Positions 31,328 to 40,016 are shown, numbered from the stretch's first letter. The stretch: 64,000 nt of DNA from Williamsia sp. 1135 (GCF_002095395.1 NZ_MJEI01000107.1:62001-126000); one strand, 5' to 3'. Translations and numbers: made by a program. The notes: generated by a model not told the origin, from the letters alone.

Positions 31328-32332
31328 GTGCACGTGTCATCGACCGTGTGGATCATCACCATCCTGGTGATCCTGGGCTTGTTCATCTTCGACTTCTTCG
31401 CCCACGTGCGCGTCCCGCACGCCCCCTCGATCAAGGAATCGGGGTTCTGGTCGGCTTTCTACATCACAGTCGCACTCATCTTCGGTGGGTTCGTGTGGTG
31501 GAAGTGGGGTTCGACGTCGGGCACCGAGTATTACGCAGGCTTCGTCACCGAGAAAGCCCTCTCGGTGGACAACCTGTTCGTGTTCGTCATCATCATGGCG
31601 AAGTTCGCGGTGCCTCGTGAGTACCAACAGAAGGTGCTGCTCCTCGGTATTGTGATGGCGCTGGTCATGCGCGGTGCGTTCATCGCCGTGGGCGCGGCGG
31701 CCATCAACGCATACTCCTGGGTCTTCTACCTGTTCGGTGCATTCCTGATCTACACCGCGATCAAGCTCGTCCGCGAGTCCGGCCACGAGGAAGAGGCCGA
31801 AGAAGAGCGCGAGAGCACCATCCAGCGGTTCGTCAAGAAGGTGCTTCGCACGTCGGACAACTACGACGGCGACAAGTTGTTCACGAAAGAGAACGGCAAG
31901 CGCCTGGCCACCCCGATGCTGATGGTGCTCATCGTCATCGGCTTCACGGACGTCCTGTTCGCGCTCGACTCCATTCCGGCGATCTACGGTCTGACCTCCG
32001 AGCCCTACATCGTGTTCACCGCCAATGCGTTCGCCCTGATGGGTCTACGACAGCTGTACTTCCTGCTGGGCGGTCTGCTCGACAAGCTGGTCTACCTCTC
32101 CTTCGGCTTGTCGTTCATCCTCGGGTTCATCGGTATCAAACTCGTCCTGCACGCCCTGCACGAGAACACGCTGGGCTTCATCAACGGTGGCGAACACGTG
32201 AAGGTGCCCGAGATCTCGACTCCGTTGTCGTTGTCCGTGATCGTCGGCACGCTGGTGATCACCACGATCGCGAGCTTGCTGAAGTCGAGATCCGACGCCC
32301 GCAAGCCGGACAAGACCGAGCTCAGCCCCTAA
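31328..32332 (+). CDS. TerC family integral membrane protein (Alx/TerC)
   Basis: A 334-residue membrane protein with about nine helices. The TerC hallmarks are EKALSVDNLFVFVIIMAKF, with Asp in a helix, and FTDVLFALDSIPAIYGLT, with a second Asp. Relatives (E. coli Alx, B. subtilis YkoY/YceF) export manganese or help metallate secreted enzymes. GTG 31328 is chosen because GGAGG lies 10 bases upstream; the frame continues upstream through the operator region. A TerC-like gene occurs elsewhere in the same M. tuberculosis synteny block, near lexA, so it has probably moved locally. Confidence 0.88.
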   Translation: MHVSSTVWIITILVILGLFIFDFFAHVRVPHAPSIKESGFWSAFYITVALIFGGFVWWKWGSTSGTEYYAGFVTEKALSVDNLFVFVIIMAKFAVPREYQQKVLLLGIVMALVMRGAFIAVGAAAINAYSWVFYLFGAFLIYTAIKLVRESGHEEEAEEERESTIQRFVKKVLRTSDNYDGDKLFTKENGKRLATPMLMVLIVIGFTDVLFALDSIPAIYGLTSEPYIVFTANAFALMGLRQLYFLLGGLLDKLVYLSFGLSFILGFIGIKLVLHALHENTLGFINGGEHVKVPEISTPLSLSVIVGTLVITTIASLLKSRSDARKPDKTELSP

Positions 32333-32340
32333 CCAAGAGT

Positions 32341-32625
32341 TCAGTCGGTGACGGGTCCGAACACCGGTGTCCACTCGGTGATGGTCGTTGCATCAATCGC
32401 AGCGACCGGAACGTAGGGATCGCCGGCGAGGATCGTGGACAGCGAATCGACGTCGGGCGCGTTGAAGATCAACAGCGCGCCCGACCCGTCGGTATAGGGG
32501 CCGGACGCCTTCAGCACACCATCGTCCAATAGCGCTTTCAGCCAGGTTCGATGGGTGGCGCGAGTTTCGTCGCGGACCGATGCGGTGCCGGGCGAGAACG
32601 TATAGGTGACGAGATAAGTCGACAA
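32341..32625 (-). CDS. YciI-like protein
   Basis: A 94-residue alpha/beta-barrel protein of the YciI family. It has YLVTYTF at the start and HRTWLKALLDDGVLKASGPYTD, which contains the conserved His and the GP-D region (usually HxxWL and AGP). LIFNAPDVDSLSTILAGDPYV follows. These proteins resemble muconolactone isomerase-like dimers, and most have no known reaction. The start is TTG 32625, preceded by a purine-rich GAAAGTGGA. It ends eight bases from the convergent terC stop and lies 23 bases downstream of argA, probably in the same transcript. Confidence 0.75.
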   Translation of the reverse strand: MSTYLVTYTFSPGTASVRDETRATHRTWLKALLDDGVLKASGPYTDGSGALLIFNAPDVDSLSTILAGDPYVPVAAIDATTITEWTPVFGPVTD

Positions 32626-32648
32626 GGTTCCACTTTCGTTGTGCTGAT

Positions 32649-33191
32649 CTACAGGCTTGCGATCATCCTGGTGTTGCCCAGGGTGTTCGGTTTGACGTAG
32701 CTGAGGTCGAGGAACTCGGCGACGCCGGCATCGTACGAACGGCACATCTCCTCGTAGACCTCCGAGGTGACCGGGGTGCCCGCGATCTCGGTGAAACCGT
32801 GTTTGGCGAAGAACCTGGTCTCGAAGGTCAGGACGAAGACCCGGCTCAACTGCAGTTCGCGGGCCATCTCCATCAACCGGGCAACGAGCTTGTGTCCCAC
32901 CCCGTGTCCGGCGTGCGCCTTGTCCACAGCCACCGTGCGCACCTCGCCGAGGTCGGCCCACAGCACGTGCAGTGCACCACATCCGACGACAGTGCCGTCG
33001 AACTCGGCGACCCAGAACTCCTGAACTGCTTCGTAGAGGGTGACGAGGTTCTTCTCCAACAGGATCCGGCCCGCGTACTGGTCGATGAGTTCTTTGATGC
33101 GCGGTACGTCGGAGGTGCGGGCGCGTCGTACTGTCACCGCGGTTGCGGGTGCGGCGGCAGCCTGGTGTGTGGAGCGCTCGTCAGATGCCAT
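32649..33191 (-). CDS. argA: Amino-acid N-acetyltransferase (ArgA type)
   Basis: GNAT acetyltransferase that acetylates glutamate at the start of arginine synthesis. The 180 residues form a short GNAT without the kinase-like domain of E. coli ArgA, the form seen in M. tuberculosis Rv2747. VRRARTSDVPRIKELIDQYA starts the fold. The acetyl-CoA loop is AVDKAHAGHGVGHKLV, and the last strand has RFFAKHGFTEI. The gene lies between ftsK and pgsA, as in mycobacteria. About 20 residues at the N-terminus (Ala/Thr/Gln-rich) are probably disordered. Confidence 0.88.
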   Translation of the reverse strand: MASDERSTHQAAAAPATAVTVRRARTSDVPRIKELIDQYAGRILLEKNLVTLYEAVQEFWVAEFDGTVVGCGALHVLWADLGEVRTVAVDKAHAGHGVGHKLVARLMEMARELQLSRVFVLTFETRFFAKHGFTEIAGTPVTSEVYEEMCRSYDAGVAEFLDLSYVKPNTLGNTRMIASL

Positions 33192-33259
33192 GGATGAACA
33201 GTAATACGAGCGCCGCGTACCCCTGCCGGTGACCGCGAGGGCCGCCGCCTATCCTGTGC

Positions 33260-33970
33260 GTGTGGGTATTGGGCAACGCGAATCACCGGAACCAGGTGTT
33301 GCCCATGGCTGATCGTTTGCGGCGCGAGGTCAACGACCCCGAAGCCGACCCCATCTCGGACCCGGTCAGCACCGATGTCCCGGTCCTCAATCTCGCGAAC
33401 ATCCTCACGATGTTCCGCATCGTGCTGGTGCCGGTCTTCGTCGTGGTCCTGTTCGTCGATGATGGCGACAACCCGTGGTGGCGGACGCTGGCCTGGGGGA
33501 TATTCGCTCTCGCGGCGGTCACCGATCACTATGACGGCCGGATAGCGCGACAGCGCGGATTGATCACCGATTTCGGGAAGCTGGCGGACCCGATCGCGGA
33601 CAAGGCCTTGATCGGGTCGGCGTTGATCGGCCTGTCGGTTCTCGGCGAGCTCCCGTGGTGGGTGACGGGCGTGATCCTCGCTCGCGAACTCGGCATCACC
33701 GTCCTGAGGTTCTGGGTGCTGCGCCACGGCGTGATCCCGGCGAGTCGCGGCGGCAAGCTCAAGACCCTTCTGCAGGCCGTCGCGATCGGGCTGTACATCC
33801 TGCCGTTGCCCGGGTTGCTGCACTGGCTCGCGGTGATCTTCATGGCGGCCGCGCTCGTCGCGACGGTGATCACCGGCTTCGACTACGTCTGGCAGGCCTT
33901 CGCAAAGAGGGCACAGCGACGCCGGGATGCGGCCGCAGCCCGGCAGATCGACGGGCGCAGGCACCGGTGA
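33260..33970 (+). CDS. pgsA: CDP-alcohol phosphatidyltransferase, PgsA (phosphatidylglycerophosphate synthase type)
   Basis: Transfers a phosphatidyl group from CDP-diacylglycerol to an alcohol, most likely glycerol-3-phosphate. The family motif DxxDGxxARxxxxxTxxGxxxDxxxD is present in DHYDGRIARQRG, then DFGKLADPIADK. Four to six helices follow. The 236 residues start at GTG 33260, just after a TATCCT -10 box. ATG 33305 is an equally reasonable start 15 codons later, giving 221 residues. It precedes clgR, as in mycobacteria. The PGP-synthase assignment follows close mycobacterial synteny (pgsA3). Confidence 0.88.
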   Translation: MWVLGNANHRNQVLPMADRLRREVNDPEADPISDPVSTDVPVLNLANILTMFRIVLVPVFVVVLFVDDGDNPWWRTLAWGIFALAAVTDHYDGRIARQRGLITDFGKLADPIADKALIGSALIGLSVLGELPWWVTGVILARELGITVLRFWVLRHGVIPASRGGKLKTLLQAVAIGLYILPLPGLLHWLAVIFMAAALVATVITGFDYVWQAFAKRAQRRRDAAAARQIDGRRHR

Positions 33971-34112
33971 CGTTCGATCGACCCACCGGCGTCGGAGCGC
34001 ATGTCGCTGTCCGGCGATCGATAAGATATTCGTCTAGTCTCGTTCACACGGTCGATCGCTGAACCCTCGACCGGCAGGGTGCGTGCTCGGCGCACTCTCT
34101 CACCGAGTTCCG

Positions 34113-34138
34113 GGAACGGAATCGAGCCGTGTGGCGTT
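34113..34138 (+). promoter_or_regulatory. SigE/ECF-type promoter for clgR
   Basis: GGAAC at 34113-34117 and CGTT at 34135-34138 are separated by 17 bp, the form of mycobacterial SigE/SigH-class promoters. It ends 30 bases before the clgR ATG. In mycobacteria clgR-pspA is under SigE control during envelope stress, which makes the match meaningful. Confidence 0.6.
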
Positions 34139-34168
34139 GGACAGACTGACGTGTTGAGGAGGACTCAT

Positions 34169-34498
34169 ATGGCACTGCTTTTGCGGGAAGCGCTCGGTGG
34201 CAGCCTGCGGCGGGTCCGCATGGATCAGGGTCGGACGCTGCGCGAGGTCTCGACGAGCGCCCGGGTCAGTCTCGGGTACCTGTCGGAGGTCGAACGCGGC
34301 CAAAAGGAAGCATCGAGCGAACTGCTCGCGGCCATCTGCGATGCTCTGGCTGTCGAGATCGCGGACGTGCTGCTCGATGTGCGAGACACCTTGCGTACCG
34401 ATCCCGAGCACGCGGCGCCGCAGGGCGGGCACGCGAACATCGCCACGGAAACCAAGGTGGTCATCCCCGCCCCGGCATCTGCGCTCGCGGCAGCTTGA
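34169..34498 (+). CDS. clgR: ClgR, helix-turn-helix regulator of clp proteases and envelope stress
   Basis: A 109-residue XRE-type regulator. The helix-turn-helix runs through GRTLREVSTSARVSLGYLSEVERG then QKEASSELLAAICDAL, the exact style of mycobacterial and corynebacterial ClgR. It activates clpP/clpC genes and, in mycobacteria, pspA. The C-terminal Ala-rich tail ending in ALAAA resembles a ClpP degron, as known for ClgR. ATG 34169 follows a strong GAGGAGG. A SigE-type promoter lies upstream, and pspA follows 107 bases later. A 12-bp palindrome GGCTCGCGAGCC follows the stop (34504-34515). Confidence 0.93.
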   Translation: MALLLREALGGSLRRVRMDQGRTLREVSTSARVSLGYLSEVERGQKEASSELLAAICDALAVEIADVLLDVRDTLRTDPEHAAPQGGHANIATETKVVIPAPASALAAA

Positions 34499-34605
34499 TC
34501 AGTGGCTCGCGAGCCCGTGTCGCGGCCTCTGCTGTTTAAGCTCGGGCCAGACGATAGATTAGACATCGAACTGCTCGGAAACGGACTTCAAGACAAGGCA
34601 GGGCA

Positions 34606-35418
34606 ATGGCTAACCCATTCGTGAAGGCGTGGAGATACTTGATGGCGTTCGGCAACGCCAAGATCGACGAGAATGCCGACCCCAAGATTCAGATTCAGCA
34701 GGCAATAGAGGATGCGCAGCGTCAGCATCAGGCGCTGTCGCAGCAGGCGGCTGCGGTCATCGGTAATCAGCGCCAGCTCGAGATGAAGCTCAACCGGCAA
34801 CTCGAGGACATCGAGCGTCTGCAGGCGAACACCCGACAAGCGCTGACCCTTGCAGACAAGTCCGCCACTGCGGGCGACACCGCGAAGGCGACCGAATACA
34901 CCAACGCGGCCGAGGCTTTCGCTGCTCAGTTGGTGACCGCAGAACAGAGTGTCGAGGATTTGAAGAATCTGCACGACCAGTCGTTGCAGGCCGCCGAACA
35001 GGCCAAACGCGCCGTCGAGCAGAATTCGATGCAGCTTCAGCAGAAGCTCTCTGAGCGCACCAAGCTGCTGAGCCAACTGGAACAGGCGAAGATGCAGGAG
35101 CAGGTGTCGGCGTCGCTCAACCAGATGAGTGAACTCTCGGCTCCCGGCAACACCCCGAACCTCGAGCAGGTGCGCGACAAGATCGAGCGCCGGTACGCCA
35201 ACGCTCTCGGATCGGCTGAGCTGTCCCGCAATTCGGTCCAGGGTCGGATGATGGAGGTTCAGCAGGCCAGCGTGCAGATGGCAGGCCACTCCCGGCTCGA
35301 ACAGATCCGGGCCTCGATGGCAGGCGAGTCCTTGCCGGCGGGGGAGTCGAGCGCCACGCCGGCGACCGATCCGGCCGCCGCTCTGGGGCCCAACATCGAG
35401 AAGCCGCAAGCGAACTGA
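34606..35418 (+). CDS. pspA: PspA/IM30 family envelope-stress protein (35-kDa antigen)
   Basis: Membrane-associated coiled-coil protein that binds stressed cytoplasmic membrane. The 270 residues start with [20 protein letters not shown], the amphipathic helix. Long heptad-rich helices follow (about 25-225), and the protein ends with a Pro/Ala-rich tail. This matches mycobacterial PspA (Rv2744c) in length and composition. It stands directly after clgR, the conserved Psp arrangement. AAGGCAGGG precedes the ATG. The downstream partner is a 57-residue membrane protein rather than the larger PspM of mycobacteria. Confidence 0.93.
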   Translation: MANPFVKAWRYLMAFGNAKIDENADPKIQIQQAIEDAQRQHQALSQQAAAVIGNQRQLEMKLNRQLEDIERLQANTRQALTLADKSATAGDTAKATEYTNAAEAFAAQLVTAEQSVEDLKNLHDQSLQAAEQAKRAVEQNSMQLQQKLSERTKLLSQLEQAKMQEQVSASLNQMSELSAPGNTPNLEQVRDKIERRYANALGSAELSRNSVQGRMMEVQQASVQMAGHSRLEQIRASMAGESLPAGESSATPATDPAAALGPNIEKPQAN

Positions 35419-35425
35419 GTGCGGT

Positions 35426-35443
35426 CGATCGGTCGACCGATCG
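35426..35443. repeat. 18-bp perfect palindrome after pspA
   Basis: CGATCGGTCGACCGATCG begins seven bases after the pspA stop. As RNA it gives a 7-bp stem with loop TCGA. It could be a weak U-less terminator, a processing site or a protein-binding palindrome. Confidence 0.55.
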
Positions 35444-35563
35444 GTGGCTCTCGGGGTAGTCCCTGAACTTCCACCCATCTTGGCTGCTTTTCCGTGACAC
35501 CGGGCCATACCCCTGGCACCGTTGTGGTCACCGGAGACGAACACCGGAATGAGGAGAAGCATC

Positions 35564-35737
35564 ATGTGGTGGAAAGTATTGCTGGCAGTTCTGGTGGTGT
35601 GGTTGGCCTTCGGCCTGATCATGGCGCTGGTCAAGGGGTTGCTCTACATCCTGGTGATCGGCCTCGTCATCCTCGGCATCGTGTCCGTGGTCAAGTGGGC
35701 CAGTTCGGACAAGCAATCCACGCGTTCCGGCCTGTAG
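35564..35737 (+). CDS. Small single-pass membrane protein beside pspA
   Basis: A 57-residue protein beginning MWWKVLLAVLVVW. It has one or two tightly packed hydrophobic segments (residues 5-45) and a short polar end (KWASSDKQSTRSGL). GAGGAG precedes ATG 35564, so it is a genuine translation unit despite its size. It follows pspA by 145 bases. In mycobacteria a membrane protein (PspM) at this position anchors PspA. This tiny protein could serve the same purpose, but sequence similarity is not evident. The next gene starts at the base after its stop. Confidence 0.7.
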   Translation: MWWKVLLAVLVVWLAFGLIMALVKGLLYILVIGLVILGIVSVVKWASSDKQSTRSGL

Positions 35738-36958
35738 TTGACCCGTTCTCATGCCGGCCCGCTGCGGGTCGCACTCGTGGCAGGCTCCGACGCGGGGCAC
35801 GCTCTGCCGGTGCTGGCGTTGGCGGAGCTGTTGCAGGACAAGGGTTTTGATCCGGTTGTCTACACGGGTTCGGGCTGGATCGAGACGGCGGCGGCACGCG
35901 GCCTACAGGTGAGAGAACTCCCGGGCCTGGGTGCCGATCGCGATGACGACGATTCGGACGCGGGCGCCAAACTCGGCGTCCGCGCCGCCCGTATGTGCGA
36001 GTTGCTCGTCCCGTTGCTTCGCCGCGATCCTCCTGATCTCGTGGTGTGCGATGTCATCACCGTGTGCGGCGGCTGGGCCGCCGAGACCCTGCGTATCCCA
36101 TGGGTGGAGTTGTCGCCTCATCCGCTCTACAGCCCGTCGCGCGCGTTGCCGCCCATCGGCAGTGGTCTGGCAGCAGGGACCGGTGTCAGAGGACGACTGC
36201 GGGACACCTTGCTGCGGGCCGCCACCGACAGGTCGATTGCCGTCGGTCGACGACAACGACAATCCGCTCGTCGTGAGATCGGCCTGCCTGCACGCGAACA
36301 GGTACCTGCGGCGCGGCTGATCGCCACGCTGCCGGCCCTGGAGGTCCCCAGACCGGACTGGCCGGGCGAGGCCGAGATCGTAGGTCCGTTGCTGTGGGAG
36401 CCCACCGACGTGGTGTTCACCCCACCGCCGGGCGATGCGCCCCTGGTGGTCATTGCTCCGTCCACCGCCACCACGGGTGCGGCCGGGCTTGCCGAGACGG
36501 CTCTGGAGGCGCTTGCCCCGGACCTGTTGGGCAGGCCGGTGCGCGCAGTGGTCTCCGGCCTCGCGCCCACGGTGAGCGACCTGCCGTCGTGGGCGATCGC
36601 CGGACACGGCCGACAGGACCTGTTGCTGGCCCAGGCCGCGCTGGTGATCTGCGGCGGCGGACACGGGATGCTGGCCAAGTCGCTGATCGCCGGGGTTCCC
36701 CAGGTGCTCGTCCCCGGCGGTGGTGACCAATGGGAACTCGCCCAGCGAGCCCGCCGATGGGGCTGTGCCGAGGTGGTACGTCCGGTGACCGCGCGGGAGT
36801 TGAGTGCTTCGTGCCGAAAGGTGTTGGACAGCACATCGTTTGCCGAGTCGGCCCGGAGCGCGGGCAGCAGCGCCGCCGACACCGTCGATCCCGTCGCGGT
36901 CTGTGCCCGCGCGGCGGGCGGCCCGGGTGCTTCGCTACTCTCGGTGGCGTGCGACTGA
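35738..36958 (+). CDS. MGT-type glycosyltransferase (GT-B fold)
   Basis: A 406-residue GT-B enzyme of the MurG/UDP-glucuronosyl-transferase-like group. The N-terminal domain starts VALVAGSDAGHALPVLALAELL. The nucleotide-sugar region near the C-terminus reads AALVICGGGHGMLAKSLIAGVPQVLVPGGGDQWELAQRA (in parts). A homologue (Rv2739c) holds the same place in M. tuberculosis. The acceptor and sugar are unknown. TTG 35738 directly follows the previous stop with no gap, and the 3' end overlaps the DUF3046 gene by ten bases. The start is uncertain because no ribosome binding site is evident. Confidence 0.8.
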   Translation: MTRSHAGPLRVALVAGSDAGHALPVLALAELLQDKGFDPVVYTGSGWIETAAARGLQVRELPGLGADRDDDDSDAGAKLGVRAARMCELLVPLLRRDPPDLVVCDVITVCGGWAAETLRIPWVELSPHPLYSPSRALPPIGSGLAAGTGVRGRLRDTLLRAATDRSIAVGRRQRQSARREIGLPAREQVPAARLIATLPALEVPRPDWPGEAEIVGPLLWEPTDVVFTPPPGDAPLVVIAPSTATTGAAGLAETALEALAPDLLGRPVRAVVSGLAPTVSDLPSWAIAGHGRQDLLLAQAALVICGGGHGMLAKSLIAGVPQVLVPGGGDQWELAQRARRWGCAEVVRPVTARELSASCRKVLDSTSFAESARSAGSSAADTVDPVAVCARAAGGPGASLLSVACD

Positions 36959-37143
36959 CCGAATTCGCCGAACTCATCAGCTCCGAGTTCGGCGCCACCA
37001 CCGCGGATTCGCTACTCGTCGACCACGTGCTGACCGATCTCGGTGGTCGGACGGCAGCGCAAGCCCTCGAGTCGGGGGTCGATCCCAGGGACGTATGGGT
37101 CGCACTCTGCCGCGACTTCGATGTTCCCCGCAGCCGCTGGTAG
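36949..37143 (+). CDS. DUF3046 protein
   Basis: A 64-residue protein conserved immediately upstream of recA in mycolate actinobacteria. The recognisable core is LGGRTAAQALESGVDPRDVW ending in DVPRSRW. The function is unknown. GTG 36949 lies inside the end of the glycosyltransferase gene. A TACTCT box seven bases before it suggests a leaderless transcript that starts within the upstream gene. Confidence 0.8.
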   Translation: MRLTEFAELISSEFGATTADSLLVDHVLTDLGGRTAAQALESGVDPRDVWVALCRDFDVPRSRW

Positions 37144-37155
37144 TCCTTCCGATCT

Positions 37156-37210
37156 TTGTCGGCGTGTCATCACCATATGGCTTTGACTCGAACACGCGTT
37201 CGCCTACAGT
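37156..37210 (+). promoter_or_regulatory. recA regulatory region: SOS box and -10
   Basis: The SOS box TCGAAC-ACGC-GTTCGC at 37188-37203 differs by one base from the actinobacterial LexA consensus TCGAACNNNNGTTCGA. TACAGT at 37205-37210 is a good -10 directly behind it. TTGTCGGCG at 37156-37164 resembles part of the mycobacterial LexA-independent (PafBC-type) recA promoter element, but the spacing to a -10 is not convincing. The rest of the 257-base gap (37144-37400) shows no gene. Confidence 0.8.
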
Positions 37211-37400
37211 GGGTGGCAGATAGAAGCGGCGATGAGAAATGTCGAGACCGGGGATTCGCCGGACAAGTGAATTGTCAGAGGGCTCCTCTAGCGTGACGTC
37301 AGTGCGCAAAGAGACGCCGAATACGCGAAAACGAGCCCGATCCCGCCAGACCGGCGGCACCACCGCCGACAACTCGGCCCAACCACCACTAGGGGTAACC

Positions 37401-38444
37401 ATGGCAGCTCAACCAGACCGCGAAAAGGCCCTCGATCTGGCCTTGGCTCAGATCGACAAGAACTATGGCAAGGGGTCGGTGATGCGTCTCGGCGAGAACG
37501 CTCGCCAGCCGATCGCCACCATCCCCACCGGTTCGATCGCGCTGGATGTCGCGCTCGGAATCGGTGGTCTGCCACGTGGCCGCGTGGTCGAGATCTACGG
37601 TCCGGAGTCCTCCGGTAAGACCACGGTGGCGCTGCACGCGGTTGCCAATGCCCAGGCCGCCGGCGGTATCGCCGCCTTCATCGACGCGGAGCACGCGCTG
37701 GACCCTGACTACGCGCAGAAGCTGGGCGTCGACACCGACGCGCTGCTGGTGTCGCAGCCTGACACCGGTGAGCAGGCACTCGAGATCGCCGACATGCTGA
37801 TCCGCTCAGGCGCGCTGGACATCCTGGTCATCGACTCGGTGGCCGCGCTGGTCCCTCGTGCGGAGATCGAGGGCGAGATGGGCGACAGCCACGTCGGTCT
37901 GCAGGCCCGTCTCATGAGCCAGGCGCTGCGAAAGATGACCGGTGCCATGAGCAACACCGGCACCACGGCGATCTTCATCAACCAGCTTCGCGAGAAGATC
38001 GGTGTGATGTTCGGTTCGCCGGAGACGACCACCGGAGGTAAGGCGCTCAAGTTCTATGCCTCGGTGCGACTCGATGTGCGTCGGATCGAGACCCTCAAGG
38101 ACGGCACGGAGGCAGTGGGCAACCGCACCCGCGTAAAGGTGGTCAAGAACAAGGTCGCGCCACCGTTCAAGCAGGCGGAGTTCGACATTCTGTACGGCCA
38201 GGGCATCAGCAAAGAAGGCTCGCTCATTGACATGGGCGTGCTCCACGGCTTCATTCGCAAGTCGGGTTCCTGGTTCACCTACGAAGGTGAGCAGCTGGGT
38301 CAGGGCAAGGAGAATGCTCGTAAGTTCCTGTTGGAGAACACCGAGATCCGCGACGAGGTCGAGAAGAAGATCAAGGAAAAGCTCGGTATCGGAGCTGTGC
38401 TGACCGCTGATGACGAGGTCGCACCCGCCCCGGTCGAGTTCTAG
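37401..38444 (+). CDS. recA: Recombinase RecA
   Basis: Strand exchange and LexA co-protease. The 347 residues match the family. Walker A is GPESSGKTT, Walker [14 protein letters not shown], and loop 2 falls in [16 protein letters not shown]. No intein is present, unlike M. tuberculosis RecA. ATG 37401 follows AGGGG; the open frame further upstream to 37239 crosses the SOS-controlled promoter region and is rejected. recX follows after 34 bases. The last 11 bases of recA (TCGAGTTCTAG) are repeated 18 bp downstream at 38452-38462. Confidence 0.98.
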   Translation: MAAQPDREKALDLALAQIDKNYGKGSVMRLGENARQPIATIPTGSIALDVALGIGGLPRGRVVEIYGPESSGKTTVALHAVANAQAAGGIAAFIDAEHALDPDYAQKLGVDTDALLVSQPDTGEQALEIADMLIRSGALDILVIDSVAALVPRAEIEGEMGDSHVGLQARLMSQALRKMTGAMSNTGTTAIFINQLREKIGVMFGSPETTTGGKALKFYASVRLDVRRIETLKDGTEAVGNRTRVKVVKNKVAPPFKQAEFDILYGQGISKEGSLIDMGVLHGFIRKSGSWFTYEGEQLGQGKENARKFLLENTEIRDEVEKKIKEKLGIGAVLTADDEVAPAPVEF

Positions 38445-38478
38445 CAACACATCGAGTTCTAGAAGGACGCACGAGATC

Positions 38479-39120
38479 GTGAACAACCCTGGGGGAGAGG
38501 ATCCCCGTGTGAGCGCCGCGAAGTTGCGGAATGCGACCGCGGAGATCCTCTCCCGCAGTGCATCTGAGGACTCGGGTGCAGCATCCCGAGAGACCGTCCC
38601 GAACCGAGGGCGAGACCCCGGTTCTGGCTTCGGCTCGACCTCGGCGTCTGCGTATGACGCAGCGCTTCGATTGCTCGGGGTGCGAGGGAGAAGCCGATCC
38701 GAGTTGTTGAAGCGTTTGCAGGACAAAGATTTCCCCGCCGAGGAGATCGACTCGGTGATGGAGCGCCTGGAGCGGCAACAACTGCTCGACGACAACGATT
38801 TCGCCCAGCAGTGGGTACGATCGCGACACCTGCACAGTGGCAAGGGCCGGACGGCGCTGCGTCATGAGTTGAGGAACAAGGGCGTTGATCAGGTGATCAT
38901 CGAAGATGCCCTGAGTCAGGTCGACGACGATGCCGAACATGACCGCGCCGCAGAGTTGCTGCGCCGTAAGACGCATCGCCTGACCGCGGAGGACCTCGTC
39001 GAGCGCGTCGATCGGGATAGGCACACCCGGCGACTGGTCTCGATGCTGGTGCGCCGCGGATACTCGCCCTCATTGGCGTTGGGCCTGGTCAAGACCGAGA
39101 TCGACCGGCTGCGCGACTGA
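38479..39120 (+). CDS. recX: RecX, RecA modulator
   Basis: Regulatory protein that caps RecA filaments and inhibits recombinase activity. The 213 residues have a disordered N-terminus of about 50 residues (Ser/Arg/Gly-rich). Tandem three-helix RecX repeats follow (AYDAALRLLGVRGRSRSELL, then LERQQLLDDNDFAQQWVRSR). GTG 38479 is used; GTG 38508 is a possible later start. It overlaps nothing but lies in the recA operon. The stop codon sits inside the loop of a 13-bp hairpin that probably terminates the operon. Confidence 0.92.
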   Translation: MNNPGGEDPRVSAAKLRNATAEILSRSASEDSGAASRETVPNRGRDPGSGFGSTSASAYDAALRLLGVRGRSRSELLKRLQDKDFPAEEIDSVMERLERQQLLDDNDFAQQWVRSRHLHSGKGRTALRHELRNKGVDQVIIEDALSQVDDDAEHDRAAELLRRKTHRLTAEDLVERVDRDRHTRRLVSMLVRRGYSPSLALGLVKTEIDRLRD

Positions 39121-39133
39121 CGCAGCCGGTCGA
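39101..39133. terminator. Bidirectional hairpin between recX and gluD, enclosing the recX stop
   Basis: TCGACCGGCTGCG, loop CGACTGA, CGCAGCCGGTCGA: a perfect 13-bp stem. The recX TGA is the end of the loop, so the last codons of recX form the left arm. It stands between convergent recX and gluD and could stop transcription from both sides. No T tract. Confidence 0.65.
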
Positions 39134-39143
39134 CCTGGCCGTG

Positions 39144-40016
39144 TCACCGGTCGGCGGTGATGGCGTCGTCGGTGATCGTGACGTCGCCGACGGTGCCCTT
39201 GCGCTTGCCTTCTCGCACCCGACGCTCGACAACCGTTGCGAGGGACGAGAGCCCGAAGTTCAGCGCGATCATGATCACGGCGACCACGACCAGTGCCGGC
39301 AGGTAGTTGCCGTAGAACGATGCGGACTGAATGCCCGATCGCACGACCTCGATGTAGCCGATGGCGTACCCGAGCGCACTGTCCTTGAGCGCGATGACCA
39401 TCTGCGAGATCAACGCCGGGAGCATTGCTGTGATCGATTGCGGCAGCAGCACCAACCGCATGGTCTGCGACTTTCGCATGCCCAGCGAGTTGGCGGCCTC
39501 GAGTTGGCCCGAGGGCAGAGAGTTGATGCCGGAACGAAGGATCTCCGCGATCACCGACCCGTTGTAGAGGGTGAGTCCGGTGACCACTGCCGCGAACGCG
39601 AGTTGTTCGGCCGGGAAGACCGCATACTCGGCGAACAGGTAATAGGCGAAGATCATCAGGATCAGCACCGGGATCGCGCGAAAGAACTCCACGGTTCCTC
39701 CACTGAGGATCCGGATCGCCCGATGATCCGACAACCGGCCGATACCGAGGATCGCGCCCAGCACCAGGGCGAAGACGATGGATAGCACGGCCGCTTTGAT
39801 CGTTCCCCAGAGACCGGGCAGCAGATATGTCGTCCACGTGTCCAGCTGGATGAAGGGGTCCCACTTCTCGGCGGTCAGCTGCCCGTTGTTGCCCAGTGCC
39901 ACCAGCACGTAGACGGCGATGGCAAGCACGATCGCGCCGAAGATCACTGCGATCACGAGATTGCGCTTACGCGCCTTTGGTCCGGGTGCGTCGTACAGAA
40001 CAGTTGAGCTGCTCAT
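39144..40016 (-). CDS. gluD: Glutamate ABC transporter permease GluD
   Basis: Integral membrane subunit of the polar amino acid (HAAT) importer. The 290 residues have a long N-terminal part, five to six helices and the EAA loop [22 protein letters not shown] that contacts the ATPase. The order gluA-gluB-gluC-gluD and the position next to recX are those of Corynebacterium glutamicum, where the system takes up glutamate. The start overlaps the gluC stop by four bases. It ends 23 bases from the convergent recX stop. Confidence 0.92.
   Translation of the reverse strand: MSSSTVLYDAPGPKARKRNLVIAVIFGAIVLAIAVYVLVALGNNGQLTAEKWDPFIQLDTWTTYLLPGLWGTIKAAVLSIVFALVLGAILGIGRLSDHRAIRILSGGTVEFFRAIPVLILMIFAYYLFAEYAVFPAEQLAFAAVVTGLTLYNGSVIAEILRSGINSLPSGQLEAANSLGMRKSQTMRLVLLPQSITAMLPALISQMVIALKDSALGYAIGYIEVVRSGIQSASFYGNYLPALVVVAVIMIALNFGLSSLATVVERRVREGKRKGTVGDVTITDDAITADR

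Noticed and set aside
37156-37180. Full LexA-independent (PafBC-type) recA promoter
   Set aside because: TTGTCGGCG is present, but no TANNNT follows at the expected 8-bp spacing; kept only as a remark in the regulatory entry.
37401-38444. Intein in RecA, as in M. tuberculosis
   Set aside because: The reading frame is an uninterrupted 347-residue RecA.
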